Assembly (NCBI RefSeq): GCF_900100315.1
Contig: NZ_FNFF01000001.1
Span: 1,178,001 to 1,242,000, forward strand
From: Streptomyces indicus
Lineage (GTDB): Bacteria; Actinomycetota; Actinomycetes; Streptomycetales; Streptomycetaceae
Length of the DNA: 64,000 nucleotides
Direction: 5' to 3'
Positions 16,490 through 25,125 of the stretch are shown here, in pieces. A program made the position numbers and the translations under genes. The notes under the pieces were generated by a model. That model searched no databases and was not told the origin of the DNA. It saw only the letters and a program-made list of their open reading frames with translations. Position 1 is the stretch's first letter, and each line of letters begins with the position of its first letter.

Positions 16490-18250
16490 GTGCGCCGAGG
16501 TTTCTGGGGTGGAGCGGTCGCGCTCGCGCTGGTGGCGGGGACTGCCCCCGGCGCCGTCGCGGCCGACGCCGGACCGCGGCCCGCGGCGCCGTTGGAGCGG
16601 CTCTTCGACAACCGTGCGATCAGCGACGACACGGCGCCCGGCGCCGCGGACTTCGACGGTGCGGGCGCCTCACTGTCGGCCCAGGACCTCGCGGCCGCGG
16701 GCTGGACCCCCGGCCGCTCCCTGACCGTGGACGCCACCCGGCTGCGGCTGCCGCGCTCCGCGCCGGGCGAGCGCGACAACGTGCGCGCCGACGGTCAGAA
16801 CGTAAGGGTGCGCGGCCGCGGCGGGGCCCTGTCCTTCCTCGTCGCGGGGACGAGTGGCGAGGCGAGCGGGACGGGACACGTGCGCTATCGCGACGGCTCC
16901 ACGTCCTCGTACGAGCTGACCGCGCCCGACTGGCGCACGGGGCCGCTCGCCACCAAGTCCGTGGCCCTGCCCCATGTGAACACCCCGGACGGCCAACTCG
17001 CCGAGAAGGCAAGGCTGTACGTGGTCTCCGTGCCGCTGGCCCCGGGGCGCGAGGTCGCCTCGGTGCGGCTGCCGCGCGATCCGGGCGCGGCCGATCTGCA
17101 TGTGTTCGCCGTCTCCGTACGGGAGTCGGCGCGCGGCCTGACCGGCACCTGGTCGGCGTCCACGGGCGGCTACACGGCGGTCGGGCCGTGGACGGACCGC
17201 ACGCTGCGGCTCGTGGTGCACACCTCGGCGGGCGGGCCGCGGATGCGGATCAGGCTGGCGAACACCTTCGCCGGCTCGCCGGTGCGGATCGGGGCGGCGA
17301 GTGTCGCGGTGCAGGAGGCCGAGGCGGCAGCGCGTGCGAAGCCGGTGCCCCTGACCTTCGGCGGTGAGGCGGGGGTGGAAATCCCCGCCGGCGCCCAGGT
17401 GTTCAGCGACACGGTGGACTTCGACGTGCCCGCCGACAGCAGTCTGCTCGTCTCGTTCCAGCTGTCCGGCACGGTGCGCGCGGCGCCCATGCACCAGCAT
17501 GCGCTCCAGCAGTCGTACGTGAGCGAGGCCGGTGACCACACCGGGGACGCGGAGGCGGCCGCGTACACCTCGACGATCAGCACCTGGCCCTTCCTCACCG
17601 GGGTGGACGTGGGCGGCTCGGCGCCGTCCGTGGCGGTGCTCGGGGACTCGATCACGGACGGGGTGAAGTCCACGCCGGACGCGGACCGGCGCTGGACGAA
17701 TGTGCTCGCGCGGCGCCTGCTCGACCAGGACGAGGTGCCGGCGTACGGGGTCCTGAACCACGGCGTCTCGGCCAACCGCGTCCTCACCGACCGGTATCCG
17801 GGCGACGGGGTGTCCACGGACACGGGCGGGGTGAGTGCGCTGCACCGGCTGGAGCGGGATGTGCTCGCGCAGACGCGGGTCCGTACCCTCGTGGTCTTCG
17901 AGGGCGTCAACGACGTGCGGTGGGGCGCGAAGGCCGGGCAGGTCACGGCGGGCCTCGCGGAGATCGCCGCACGCGCGAAGGAGCGCGGGCTGCGGGTGGT
18001 GGCCGCGACGATCGCGCCGTGCGAGGGCGAGGCGCTGTGCACGGCGGCCGCGGACGCGGAGCGGCAGGCGGTCAACGCGTGGATCCGCACCAGCGGGGTG
18101 TACGACGCGGTGCTCGACTTCGACGCCGTGCTGCGCGATCCGTCGCATCCGGCGCGGCTGCTGCCCGCCTACGACAGCGGTGATCACCTGCATCCCGGGG
18201 ACGCGGGGCTGGCCGCGCTCGCGGAGTCGGTGGATCCGAAGGTGCTGTAG
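16490..18250 (+). CDS. Secreted SGNH/GDSL-family hydrolase
   Basis: The 586-residue product has a signal peptide (GGAVALALVAGTAPGAVAAD), an N-terminal beta-rich domain of about 340 residues and a C-terminal SGNH hydrolase domain. Block I is VAVLGDSITDG with nucleophile Ser387; block II Gly is in NHGVSANR; block III is EGVNDV with Asn; block V is SGDHLHPGDAG with Asp565 and His568. Such enzymes are extracellular esterases, lipases or carbohydrate esterases. The GTG at 16490 follows GGAAGGAG with ideal spacing; an upstream ATG at 16466 lacks a site. Confidence 0.88.
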   Translation: MRRGFWGGAVALALVAGTAPGAVAADAGPRPAAPLERLFDNRAISDDTAPGAADFDGAGASLSAQDLAAAGWTPGRSLTVDATRLRLPRSAPGERDNVRADGQNVRVRGRGGALSFLVAGTSGEASGTGHVRYRDGSTSSYELTAPDWRTGPLATKSVALPHVNTPDGQLAEKARLYVVSVPLAPGREVASVRLPRDPGAADLHVFAVSVRESARGLTGTWSASTGGYTAVGPWTDRTLRLVVHTSAGGPRMRIRLANTFAGSPVRIGAASVAVQEAEAAARAKPVPLTFGGEAGVEIPAGAQVFSDTVDFDVPADSSLLVSFQLSGTVRAAPMHQHALQQSYVSEAGDHTGDAEAAAYTSTISTWPFLTGVDVGGSAPSVAVLGDSITDGVKSTPDADRRWTNVLARRLLDQDEVPAYGVLNHGVSANRVLTDRYPGDGVSTDTGGVSALHRLERDVLAQTRVRTLVVFEGVNDVRWGAKAGQVTAGLAEIAARAKERGLRVVAATIAPCEGEALCTAAADAERQAVNAWIRTSGVYDAVLDFDAVLRDPSHPARLLPAYDSGDHLHPGDAGLAALAESVDPKVL

Positions 18251-18268
18251 GGCGGCGGCGCGCAGGGA

Positions 18269-18302
18269 CGGGGCCCATACCGGCTGGGCGGTGCGGGCCC
18301 CG
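18269..18302. terminator. Convergent-gene hairpin
   Basis: CGGGGCCC and GGGCCCCG are perfect 8-bp arms separated by 18 nt, between the converging SGNH hydrolase and exonuclease III genes. It is a likely shared terminator. Confidence 0.45.
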
Positions 18303-18320
18303 CAGCTGTGCGGACGGGCG

Positions 18321-19100
18321 TCAGACGTCCAGATCGACGACGACGGGCGCGTGGTCCGACGCGCCCTTGCCCTTGCGCTCCTCGCGGTCCACGTAGGCGT
18401 CGGTGACGGCCTTCTGGAAGGCCGCGTTCCCGTACACGAGGTCGATGCGCATGCCGCGGTTCTTCGGGAAGCCGAGCTGGCGGTAGTCCCAGTACGTGAA
18501 CGGCACGTCGTACTTGAGCGGGCGCGGCACGATGTCGTTGAGCCCCGCCTCGCGCAGGGCGGCGAGCGCGGCGCGCTCGGCCGGGGTGACGTGGGTCGCG
18601 CCCTCGAAGAGGCTGATGTCCCAGACGTCCTCGTCGGTCGGTGCCACGTTGTAGTCGCCGAGCACCGCGAAGGGACGCGAGCCCTGGGCGTCGCTCGCGA
18701 CGGCGGCCTTCAGGGCCTCGAACCACTGCAGCTTGTACGCGTAGTGCGCGTGGTCGGGCTCGCGCCCGTTCGGCACGTACACCGACCACACGCGGGCGCC
18801 GCCGCAGGTGGCCGAGATGGCGCGGGGCTCCTCGACGCCGTCGTAGCCCGGGTCGCCGGGCAGGCCCTTGACCACGTCGTCGAGGCCTACGCGGGAGACG
18901 AGCGCCACACCGTTCCACCGCCCGTTGGCGTTCACCGCGGACTCGTAGCCGAGCTCGCGCAGCTCGTCGGCGGGGAACTGCTCGGCGGCGCACTTGGTCT
19001 CCTGGATGCACAGCACGTCCGTGCCGCTGTTCTCCAGCCAGGCCAGGAGGCGGGGCAGACGGGCGGTCACGGAGTTCACGTTCCAGGTGGCGATACGCAT
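18321..19100 (-). CDS. xth: Exodeoxyribonuclease III (AP endonuclease family 1)
   Basis: The 259-residue product has all hallmarks of the ExoIII/APE1 nuclease fold. It opens with RIATWNVNSVTARLPRLLAW, has VLCIQETKCA with the metal-binding Glu, the active-site Tyr/Asn/Asp segment LGDYNVAPTDEDVWD, and ends with ASDHAPVVVDL carrying the catalytic Asp-His. It cuts DNA at abasic sites and degrades 3' ends in base-excision repair in the cytosol. It is a single gene, convergent with the SGNH hydrolase and divergent from the MBL-fold gene (about 90 bp between). Confidence 0.95.
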   Translation of the reverse strand: MRIATWNVNSVTARLPRLLAWLENSGTDVLCIQETKCAAEQFPADELRELGYESAVNANGRWNGVALVSRVGLDDVVKGLPGDPGYDGVEEPRAISATCGGARVWSVYVPNGREPDHAHYAYKLQWFEALKAAVASDAQGSRPFAVLGDYNVAPTDEDVWDISLFEGATHVTPAERAALAALREAGLNDIVPRPLKYDVPFTYWDYRQLGFPKNRGMRIDLVYGNAAFQKAVTDAYVDREERKGKGASDHAPVVVDLDV

Positions 19101-19197
19101 GCCGCCAATCTACCGGTGGGGACTGACAGCGCCGTCCCCGCCGGGGTGACGAGCCCCGGGGTCGAAGCCGGGTCCGTACCGGAGCAAGATGGGTCGT

Positions 19198-19830
19198 ATG
19201 GAGCTCACCAAGAAAACCCATGCATGCGTACGCCTGGAGAAGGACGGCCGCTCGCTCGTCGTCGACCCCGGGCTGTTCGGTGAGGCCGACGCGGCCGTCG
19301 GGGCCGACGCGATCCTCGTCACGCACGAGCACCCCGACCACTTCGCCGAGGACCGGCTGCGCGCCGCCCTGGAGGCGAACCCCGCCGCCGAGGTGTGGAC
19401 GCTGCGCTCGGTCGCCGAGCAGATCTCGGCCGCTTTCCCGGGCCGGGTGCACACCGTCGGGCACGGGGACACCTTCACCGCGGCGGGCTTCGACGTCCAG
19501 GTGCACGGCGAGCTGCACGCCGTGATCCACCCGGACCTGCCGCGGATCACCAACATCGGCTTCCTCGTGGACGGTTCGGTCTTCCACCCCGGCGACGCGC
19601 TCACCGTGCCGGGCCACCCGGTCGACACGCTGCTGCTGCCCGTGATGGCCCCCTGGAGCAAGGTCTCCGAGGTCATCGACTACGTACGCGAGGTCAAGCC
19701 GCGGCGCACCATCGACGTGCACGACGCCCTGCTCACCGATCTGGCCCGCCCGGTCTACGACACGCATCTGACGAACCTGAGCGGCGCGGAGCACCTGCGG
19801 CTCGCGCCCGGGGACGGCACGGGGCTCTGA
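19198..19830 (+). CDS. MBL-fold metallo-hydrolase, UlaG-like
   Basis: The product (210 residues from ATG 19198) is a small metallo-beta-lactamase-fold protein. The metal site is THEHPDHF (HxHxDH); a later Asp lies in FHPGDALTVPG and a His in TIDVHDALL. It resembles UlaG-type hydrolases and UPF0173 proteins; the substrate is unknown. Two starts are possible: 19189, with GGAG only 4 nt upstream, and 19198, which gives the usual family start ELTKKTHACVRLEKDG. I prefer 19198 by similarity, with modest confidence. It is followed by a 17-bp hairpin shared with the convergent pcaL-like gene. Confidence 0.88.
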   Translation: MELTKKTHACVRLEKDGRSLVVDPGLFGEADAAVGADAILVTHEHPDHFAEDRLRAALEANPAAEVWTLRSVAEQISAAFPGRVHTVGHGDTFTAAGFDVQVHGELHAVIHPDLPRITNIGFLVDGSVFHPGDALTVPGHPVDTLLLPVMAPWSKVSEVIDYVREVKPRRTIDVHDALLTDLARPVYDTHLTNLSGAEHLRLAPGDGTGL

Positions 19831-19837
19831 GCCTGGG

Positions 19838-19883
19838 GCGGGCCGGGGTGCCTGCGGGCGCGCCCCCAGGCACCCCGGCCCGC
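19838..19883. terminator. Strong bidirectional hairpin
   Basis: Perfect 17-bp arms (19838-19854 and 19867-19883) flank a 12-nt loop, exactly filling the 60-bp gap between two converging genes. The arms are nearly all G and C, so the structure is very stable. It should end transcription from both sides. Confidence 0.75.
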
Positions 19884-19890
19884 GAGGCGC

Positions 19891-21177
19891 TCACTCGCGC
19901 GGGGTGGTCTCCTCGCGGATCACGGTGCGGGCCACGCGGAAGGCCGCGTTGGCCGCCGGGACGCCGCAGTACACGGCGGTCTGGAGCAGGATCTCCTTGA
20001 GCTCGTCCGGCGTGAGCCCGTTGCGCAGGGCGGCGCGGGTGTGGAAGGCCAGCTCCTCCAGGTGGCCCGCGGCGACCAGAGCGGTCAGCGTGACCGCGCT
20101 GCGCATGCGGCGGTCGAGCCCGGGCCGCGCCCACACCTCGCCCCACGCGTAGCGCGTGATCAGTTCCTGGAAGTCCTCCGAGAAGGCGTCGCTGCCTTCG
20201 AGCGCCCGGTCCACGTGCGCGTCGCCGAGCACCTCGCGCCGCACCTTCATCCCGATCTCGTACGGATCCGGACGCCCGCCCGCGCCCTGCTCCGGCCCTT
20301 CGACCGGGGCGATCTCGGCGATCGGGCCGCGGGCGCCGCTCGCCGGGGCCCCGAGGACCGGGACGGGCGCGGGAGCGGAGAGCGCCACGTGCGCCTCGGT
20401 CCACGCCGTCGAGAAGTGGTGCACGAGCAGGTCGGTGACGGCGGCCGGCTGCTCGACCGGCGCGAGGTGCGAGGCGCCCGGCACGACCGCGAGCCGCGCG
20501 TCCGGTATGCCGGCGACGAGGGTGCGGGCCTCGGCGGGGCCGGTCACCTGGTCCTCGGAGCCGACCAGGACCAGGGTGGGCACGCCGATCCGGCCGAGCT
20601 CGGCGCGGATGTCGAAGGAGGCGAGTGCCTCGCAGGCCGCGATGTAGCAGCCGGGGTCCGTGGTGCGCACCATCTGCACGGCCCACTCGGTGATCGCGGG
20701 CTGGGCGGCGGCGAAGCCGGGCGTGAACCAGCGGTCGGGCGAGGTGCGCGAGACCGGGTCGAGCCCGTTCGTACGGACGACCACGCCGCGCTGCCGGAAC
20801 TCGTCGGCCGTGCCGAAGCGGGGCGAGGCGGCGATCAGGGCGAGGGAGGCGACGCGCTGGGGGTGGCGCAGCGCGAGGTCGGCGCCGATCGCACCGCCGA
20901 GCGCGCAGCCCGCGTATCCGAACCGCTGGATGCCGAGCTCGTCGAGCGTGGCGAGCAGCCGGTCGGCGAGGCCCTGCACGGAGTCGACAGGGTGCGCGGG
21001 CGCACCGCCGTGCCCGGGCAGATCGAACCGCAGGACACGCCAGGTCCCGGCGAGCTCGGGTATCTGGCGGTCCCACATGTGCCAGGTCGTCCCCAGGGAG
21101 GGGCCGAGGATCAGGACAGGGGCGTCGTCCGGGCCGTCGAGCCGGTACTGCAGGGTTTCAGGCGTCGTCTCACTCAC
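19891..21177 (-). CDS. pcaL: Fused 3-oxoadipate enol-lactonase-like / carboxymuconolactone decarboxylase (PcaL type)
   Basis: The 428-residue product joins an alpha/beta-hydrolase of PcaD type (about 1-260) to a PcaC-type decarboxylase (about 305-428), the usual PcaL fusion of the beta-ketoadipate pathway. The PcaC part looks complete (RSAVTLTALVAAGHLEELAF, HTRAALRNGLTPDE, TAVYCGVPAANAAF). In the PcaD part Asp209 (GSEDQVTG) and His237 (GASHLAP) are present, but the nucleophile elbow reads AGCALGG, so the Ser is Ala92 (codon GCG, complement of 20902-20904). The lactonase half is therefore probably inactive or altered. The gene is alone; no other pca genes are nearby. The GTG at 21177 is preferred to the far upstream ATG. 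Confidence 0.86.
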   Translation of the reverse strand: MSETTPETLQYRLDGPDDAPVLILGPSLGTTWHMWDRQIPELAGTWRVLRFDLPGHGGAPAHPVDSVQGLADRLLATLDELGIQRFGYAGCALGGAIGADLALRHPQRVASLALIAASPRFGTADEFRQRGVVVRTNGLDPVSRTSPDRWFTPGFAAAQPAITEWAVQMVRTTDPGCYIAACEALASFDIRAELGRIGVPTLVLVGSEDQVTGPAEARTLVAGIPDARLAVVPGASHLAPVEQPAAVTDLLVHHFSTAWTEAHVALSAPAPVPVLGAPASGARGPIAEIAPVEGPEQGAGGRPDPYEIGMKVRREVLGDAHVDRALEGSDAFSEDFQELITRYAWGEVWARPGLDRRMRSAVTLTALVAAGHLEELAFHTRAALRNGLTPDELKEILLQTAVYCGVPAANAAFRVARTVIREETTPRE

Positions 21178-21847
21178 CCGCAACACGCTGCCACATCCCG
21201 CGCGGAGCCCCGGTTGTGGGGTGGGGCTGCTCGCGAGACCCGCGCAGGTCTGTGCCGACCGGAGCACAGGTTCTTCACAGAGGTGGGGCCGGCTTCTTCG
21301 CGGGGTAGCCGACGCGGTCCGCCTGTAGGCCGACCGACGGACCGGGCAGGCTGCCCGCGCTGTGGGGCCGGGCTCGCGCTGGACATCGTCGGCGCCGGCT
21401 ACTTGGCCGTGTCCGCGCCCACCAGGACTGCTCGTGGCGAGCGCCACGAGCAGGAGGGCAGAGTTGTTTCCATCACGAACATGACGCGATTCGGTTCGGT
21501 GTCGGGTTGCGCGGGTTTCCTTGCATGGCAGAGTCCGCGAACGGGCCGGGTGAGCGATGGGGAAAGAGCCGCGGTTCAGCAGATTCACGATCAGGACCGT
21601 GTAGTACATCTGCCGCACGCGCTCCTGGGCGCATCCGCACCGCCCGCGACCGGGCGTTCGAGTCTTCGGGACGCTCAGCCCCGGATCGGCGTCCTGGGCT
21701 CCGTGCCCCGCTGTCGCCCCCGACGGCCCCAACTACCCAGAGAATTCGGAATAGTTGCCGGGTCAACTTGCAGACCAGATCCATTAGCATCGGCGCGGTC
21801 GGAACGAGCGAATGCGAACACAGGACCCTGTCGAGAGGGAGACAAGC
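21178..21847. other. 670-bp region without a supported gene
   Basis: Open frames here have poor codon logic and no ribosome sites. It contains a 12-bp-arm hairpin at 21428-21453, and base composition drifts AT-richer from about 21460 onward toward the secreted protein gene. The promoter of that gene and of the pcaL-like gene must lie here. It may be a remnant of lost genes; nothing recognisable is left. Confidence 0.4.
21428..21453. repeat. 26-nt perfect hairpin
   Basis: CTGCTCGTGGCG and CGCCACGAGCAG form perfect 12-bp arms with a 2-nt centre. It stands about 250 nt upstream of the pcaL-like start and about 400 nt before the secreted protein gene, so it is not an obvious terminator for either. 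It could be an operator or a relic. Confidence 0.55.
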
Positions 21848-22372
21848 ATGCGCAAGAGAGCAAAGGGTGCGGCAGTGGTAGCGGCAATGGGGATGGCGTT
21901 CGCATTCACGGGGCTCTCTGCGCCCGCGGCGGGTGCGTACACCAACTCGAACCTGCGTTTCTCAGCATGGGAGCCCGACACCAGCAACTGCCCCTGCTCG
22001 GACAGCAGCGGCCTGGACTACACCAACTTCAAGTACGACGAAGGCGGCGAGGCGCTGAAGCTCGTGGTGAAGAACAACGGCACCGCCGTGGCACAGGTCG
22101 AATTCCACCCGTCCGACGAGCTGCTGTACATCTACGACGGCAAGAACGACGGCGACACCATCTACGTCGCCGCGCACTGGTGGGAGAACGGCATCAGGAA
22201 GAACGCCGTCTACTGGGTGTCGGGGACGTCCGACGTGCTCGACATGAACGTCGTGGAGATGGACGAGGACGACGACCTCGAAGAGGGCAAAGCCGTGTAC
22301 TTCAAGCTCTACGACGACAGGGAACTGTCCGACGAACTCACCGAGTGGTACGACTACGTCGCGCACGCCTGA
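21848..22372 (+). CDS. Secreted acidic protein of unknown function
   Basis: The 174-residue product has a clear signal peptide (GAAVVAAMGMAFAFTGLSAPAAGA) with cleavage before YTNSNLRF. The mature part is acidic and beta-rich, with a CPC motif (SNCPCSDSSGL), a run EMDEDDDLEEGKAVYFKLYD and many aromatic residues (AAHWWENG). The two Cys could form a disulfide or bind metal. I recognise no family. The ATG at 21848 has GAGGGAG upstream. It looks like a small exported structural, binding or inhibitor-like protein. It is a single gene with somewhat lower GC than its neighbours, perhaps acquired. Confidence 0.75.
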   Translation: MRKRAKGAAVVAAMGMAFAFTGLSAPAAGAYTNSNLRFSAWEPDTSNCPCSDSSGLDYTNFKYDEGGEALKLVVKNNGTAVAQVEFHPSDELLYIYDGKNDGDTIYVAAHWWENGIRKNAVYWVSGTSDVLDMNVVEMDEDDDLEEGKAVYFKLYDDRELSDELTEWYDYVAHA

Positions 22373-22381
22373 CGCACCATG

Positions 22382-23134
22382 TCAGGTGCCTTCGGCACGC
22401 CCGTCCAGCAGTCCCGCGAGGTCGCGTACGACTGTGTCGGCGCCGTGTTCCCGCAGGGCGTCCGCCTGGCCGATGCGGTCCACGCCGATCGCGTAGCCGA
22501 AGCCTCCGGTGCGGGCGGCGTCCATGCCCGCGAGGGCGTCCTCGAAGACGGCCGCCTCGTGCGGTGAGACGCCCAGGTCCTGGGCCGCCGCCAGGAAGGT
22601 GTCCGGGTGCGGCTTGCCCGGCAGGGCGCGTTCCTCGGCCACGACGCCGTCGATCCGTACGTCGAAGCGGTCCGTCATGCCGACGGAGCGCAGCACCGCC
22701 GCGCAGTTGGCGCTCGCGGAGACCACGGCGGTGCGCAGCCCGGCCGCGCGGACGGCGTCGACGTAGCGGACCGAGCCCGGGTAGGTCTCGACGCCCTCCT
22801 GCTCGATCTTCCGCAGCAGCAGGGCGTTCTTGGCGTTGCCGAGGCCGTGCACCGTGGCGCGCTCGGGCGGGTCGTCCGGTTCGCCTTCGGGGAGTTCGAT
22901 GCCGCGCGAGGCCAGGAAGGTGCGGACTCCGTCGGCGCGCGGGCGGCCGTCCACGTACGCGGCGTAGTCGCCGACCGGGTCGAAGGGCCGGAACCCGGCC
23001 CCGTCGCGCCGGCGCAGGAACGCATCGAAGGTCTCCCGCCACGCGGCGGTGTGCAGCGTGGCCGTGCTGGTGATCACCCCGTCCAGGTCGAAGAGGCAGG
23101 CGCGGATGTGGGCGGGCAGGCCGAGTTCCGTCAT
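22382..23134 (-). CDS. HAD-family beta-phosphoglucomutase-like protein
   Basis: The 250-residue product is a HAD hydrolase of the beta-PGM class. Motif I is CLFDLDGVITSTA with nucleophile Asp; the cap domain follows (HTAAWRETFDAFL); motif II Ser lies in TAVVSASANCAAVL; motif III Lys in LPGKPHPDTF; motif IV in VFEDALAGMDAA. It converts beta-glucose 1-phosphate to glucose 6-phosphate or removes phosphate from sugar phosphates. Unlike many relatives it is not next to a GH65 phosphorylase. ATG 23134 is chosen; the frame to 23338 runs through the tandem repeats. It is divergent from the SDR gene. Confidence 0.88.
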   Translation of the reverse strand: MTELGLPAHIRACLFDLDGVITSTATLHTAAWRETFDAFLRRRDGAGFRPFDPVGDYAAYVDGRPRADGVRTFLASRGIELPEGEPDDPPERATVHGLGNAKNALLLRKIEQEGVETYPGSVRYVDAVRAAGLRTAVVSASANCAAVLRSVGMTDRFDVRIDGVVAEERALPGKPHPDTFLAAAQDLGVSPHEAAVFEDALAGMDAARTGGFGYAIGVDRIGQADALREHGADTVVRDLAGLLDGRAEGT

Positions 23135-23215
23135 GGGAACCGGCTCCCCAGGGGGATCGGTCCCATGCACGCGGAGGGCCGCTGGCCCGGCCCCGCGTCG
23201 GCCCGACCCACCAAT

Positions 23216-23317
23216 AACACTTTGGTCCCGTCGCGCCGAGAACACGTTTGGTCCCGTCCCACCGAGAACACGTTTGGTCCCGTCCCACGGGGAACACGTC
23301 TGCTCGCCCCGTGCACC
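23216..23317 (+). repeat. 26-bp tandem repeat, about 3.4 copies
   Basis: Units start at 23216 (25 nt), 23241, 23267 and 23293 (partial). The core AACACGTTTGGTCCCGTC is identical in the two middle units. They lie between the divergent HAD and SDR genes and end about 20 nt before the SDR start. The array may be a multi-site operator or a replication-slippage product. The last full unit gives GTTT-N14-GGGAAC, which resembles a SigB-type promoter except for one -10 base. Confidence 0.7.
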
Positions 23318-23336
23318 GACGACGGAGGAACCCCCC

Positions 23337-24215
23337 ATGCACGAGCAGCAGCACCCCGCCGAGCAGCACCCGCAGCCCGAGTTCCCCGCGCAGGACCAGC
23401 CGCATCCGGGCTGGACGGGGCCGATGGACCCGCCGCCGGACCACGGCGAGGAGTCCTATCGCGGCAGCGGCCGGCTCGCGGGCCGCAAGGCCGTGGTGAC
23501 CGGCGGCGACTCGGGGATCGGACGTGCGGTGTGCATCGCGTACGCGCGCGAGGGCGCCGATGTGCTGTTCACCCATCTCGACAGCGAGAAGAACGAGGCC
23601 GAGGAGACCGCCCGCTGGATCCGGGAGGCCGGGCAGCAGGCCGTGGCCGTGCCCTGCGACATCCGCGAGGAGGAGAACTGCCGCGCTCTGGTCGAGCGCG
23701 CGGTGGCGGAGTTCGGGCGCATCGACGTCCTGGTGAACAATGCGGCGTATCAGATGTCGCAGCCGGACGGCATCGGGGCGATCACCACCGAGCAGTTCGA
23801 CCGGGTGGTCCGCACGAACCTGTACGGGATGTTCTGGCTGTGCAAGCTGGCCCTGCCGCATTTCGCCGAGGGCGGCAGCATCATCAACTCCACGTCCGTA
23901 CAGGCCTACAAGCCCAGCCCGCACCTGCTCGACTACGCGATGACGAAGGGCGCCATCGTGACGTTCACGCAGGGGCTCGCGCAGATGCTGGTGGAGCAGG
24001 GGATCCGCGTGAACGCGGTCGCGCCCGGGCCGGTGTGGACCCCGCTGATCCCCGCGACGCTCCCCGACACCGTGGAGTTCGGCAAGCAGGCGCCGCTGGG
24101 GCGGCCGGCGCAGCCCGCGGAGATGGCGCCCGCGTATGTGTTCCTCGCCTCGCAGGAGGCCTCGTTCATCACGGCCGAGATCCTCAACGCCACCGGCGGG
24201 ACGCCGCTTCCCTGA
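23337..24215 (+). CDS. SDR-family oxidoreductase, YghA-like
   Basis: The 292-residue product has the N-terminal extension typical of this subfamily (PHPGWTGPMDPPPDHGEESY) before the Rossmann motif TGGDSGIGRA. It has NNAAYQ, the catalytic Ser in INSTSVQAYK and YAMTK (YxxxK), and the late motif NAVAPGPVWTPL. Such enzymes reduce or oxidise small alcohols and are often general-stress proteins. The ATG at 23337 follows GGAGGAA. It lies right after the 26-bp tandem repeat array, which may control it, and is convergent with DUF72. Confidence 0.92.
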   Translation: MHEQQHPAEQHPQPEFPAQDQPHPGWTGPMDPPPDHGEESYRGSGRLAGRKAVVTGGDSGIGRAVCIAYAREGADVLFTHLDSEKNEAEETARWIREAGQQAVAVPCDIREEENCRALVERAVAEFGRIDVLVNNAAYQMSQPDGIGAITTEQFDRVVRTNLYGMFWLCKLALPHFAEGGSIINSTSVQAYKPSPHLLDYAMTKGAIVTFTQGLAQMLVEQGIRVNAVAPGPVWTPLIPATLPDTVEFGKQAPLGRPAQPAEMAPAYVFLASQEASFITAEILNATGGTPLP

Positions 24216-24238
24216 GGACGCGGTCCGGTGCCATCGGT

Positions 24239-25120
24239 TCAGGCGGCCAGGAGTTCGCTCATGGCCTGGGCCGCCTGCACCGAGGCGTCGGCGCAGCAGT
24301 TGTTGAACAGCACGTGCACCGAGGCGCTCTCCTTGGCCAGGACGCGGATGCGCGGCACCCACTCCTCCAGTTCGCGGCGCTCGTACGTGTGCCGGTAGCG
24401 GTCCTCCTTCGAGCCGTGGCCCCAGTGCGGGCTGCGGCCGTGGAAGCGGACGACCGAGAGCTCGGGCGAGGTGGCGCGGACGGCGGGCAGGAGTCCGGGG
24501 GCGTCGACCCCGACGAACGGGATGTGGTGGCGGGCGAGGAAGTCGGTGAGGGAGACGAGGGGTTCGGGGGCGTACCAGCCGGGGTGGCGGACCTCCACGG
24601 CGATGGGGGCGCGGATCGCCTCGGCGCAGCGCAGGATGCGGTCGGGCGCCTCGGCGCTCGGCGCATACCAGGGCGGGAACTGGAACAGCACACAGCCGAG
24701 CCGGCCCGCGGCGCGCAGCGGTGCGATGCCCTCGTCGAAGCGCCGCCACAGCTCGTCCATGACGTCGGCGGGCAGGTCGCCGGCGCGCAGCCGGCGCCCG
24801 GGCGGTCCCGCGGGCCGCAGGTCGGCGGGCAGGGCGCGCACGGCGACGGAGTGTCCGGTGAAAGGCGCGAACGCCTTGATGTCGAAGGTGAATCCGGGCG
24901 GGGTGCGTTCCACCCACAGGCGGGAGTTGCGCGCGCTCGGCAGGGCGTAGTACGCCGAGTCGCTCTCGACTACGGGGAAGCGCGTCGCGTAGAACCGCAG
25001 CCGGCCCTCGGCGTCCCGGCTGCCGCTCGGGTACCAGCCCGAGGAGACCAGGGCCGGGTCGGTCCACGAGCAGGTGCCCACCCGGATCGCCGTGTCGATG
25101 CCGCGTGCCGGGTCGTCCAC
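24239..25120 (-). CDS. DUF72 family protein
   Basis: The 293-residue product is a TIM-barrel DUF72 protein. Typical parts are IRVGTCSWTDPAL near the start, ESDSAYYALPS, FTFDIKAFAPFTGH, LGCVLFQFPPWY, IAVEVRHPGWYA and VVRFHGRSPHWGH. The function of DUF72 (YecE-like) is unsettled; conserved His and acidic residues suggest a nuclease or sugar-active role. GTG 25120 starts 5 nt after the stop of the FdhF/YdeP gene, so the two are in one operon. Confidence 0.9.
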   Translation of the reverse strand: MDDPARGIDTAIRVGTCSWTDPALVSSGWYPSGSRDAEGRLRFYATRFPVVESDSAYYALPSARNSRLWVERTPPGFTFDIKAFAPFTGHSVAVRALPADLRPAGPPGRRLRAGDLPADVMDELWRRFDEGIAPLRAAGRLGCVLFQFPPWYAPSAEAPDRILRCAEAIRAPIAVEVRHPGWYAPEPLVSLTDFLARHHIPFVGVDAPGLLPAVRATSPELSVVRFHGRSPHWGHGSKEDRYRHTYERRELEEWVPRIRVLAKESASVHVLFNNCCADASVQAAQAMSELLAA

Positions 25121-25125
25121 CGCGC

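Noticed and set aside
23216..23317. 26-bp repeats as a CRISPR array
   Set aside because: There are no spacers; units abut directly, and no cas genes are present.
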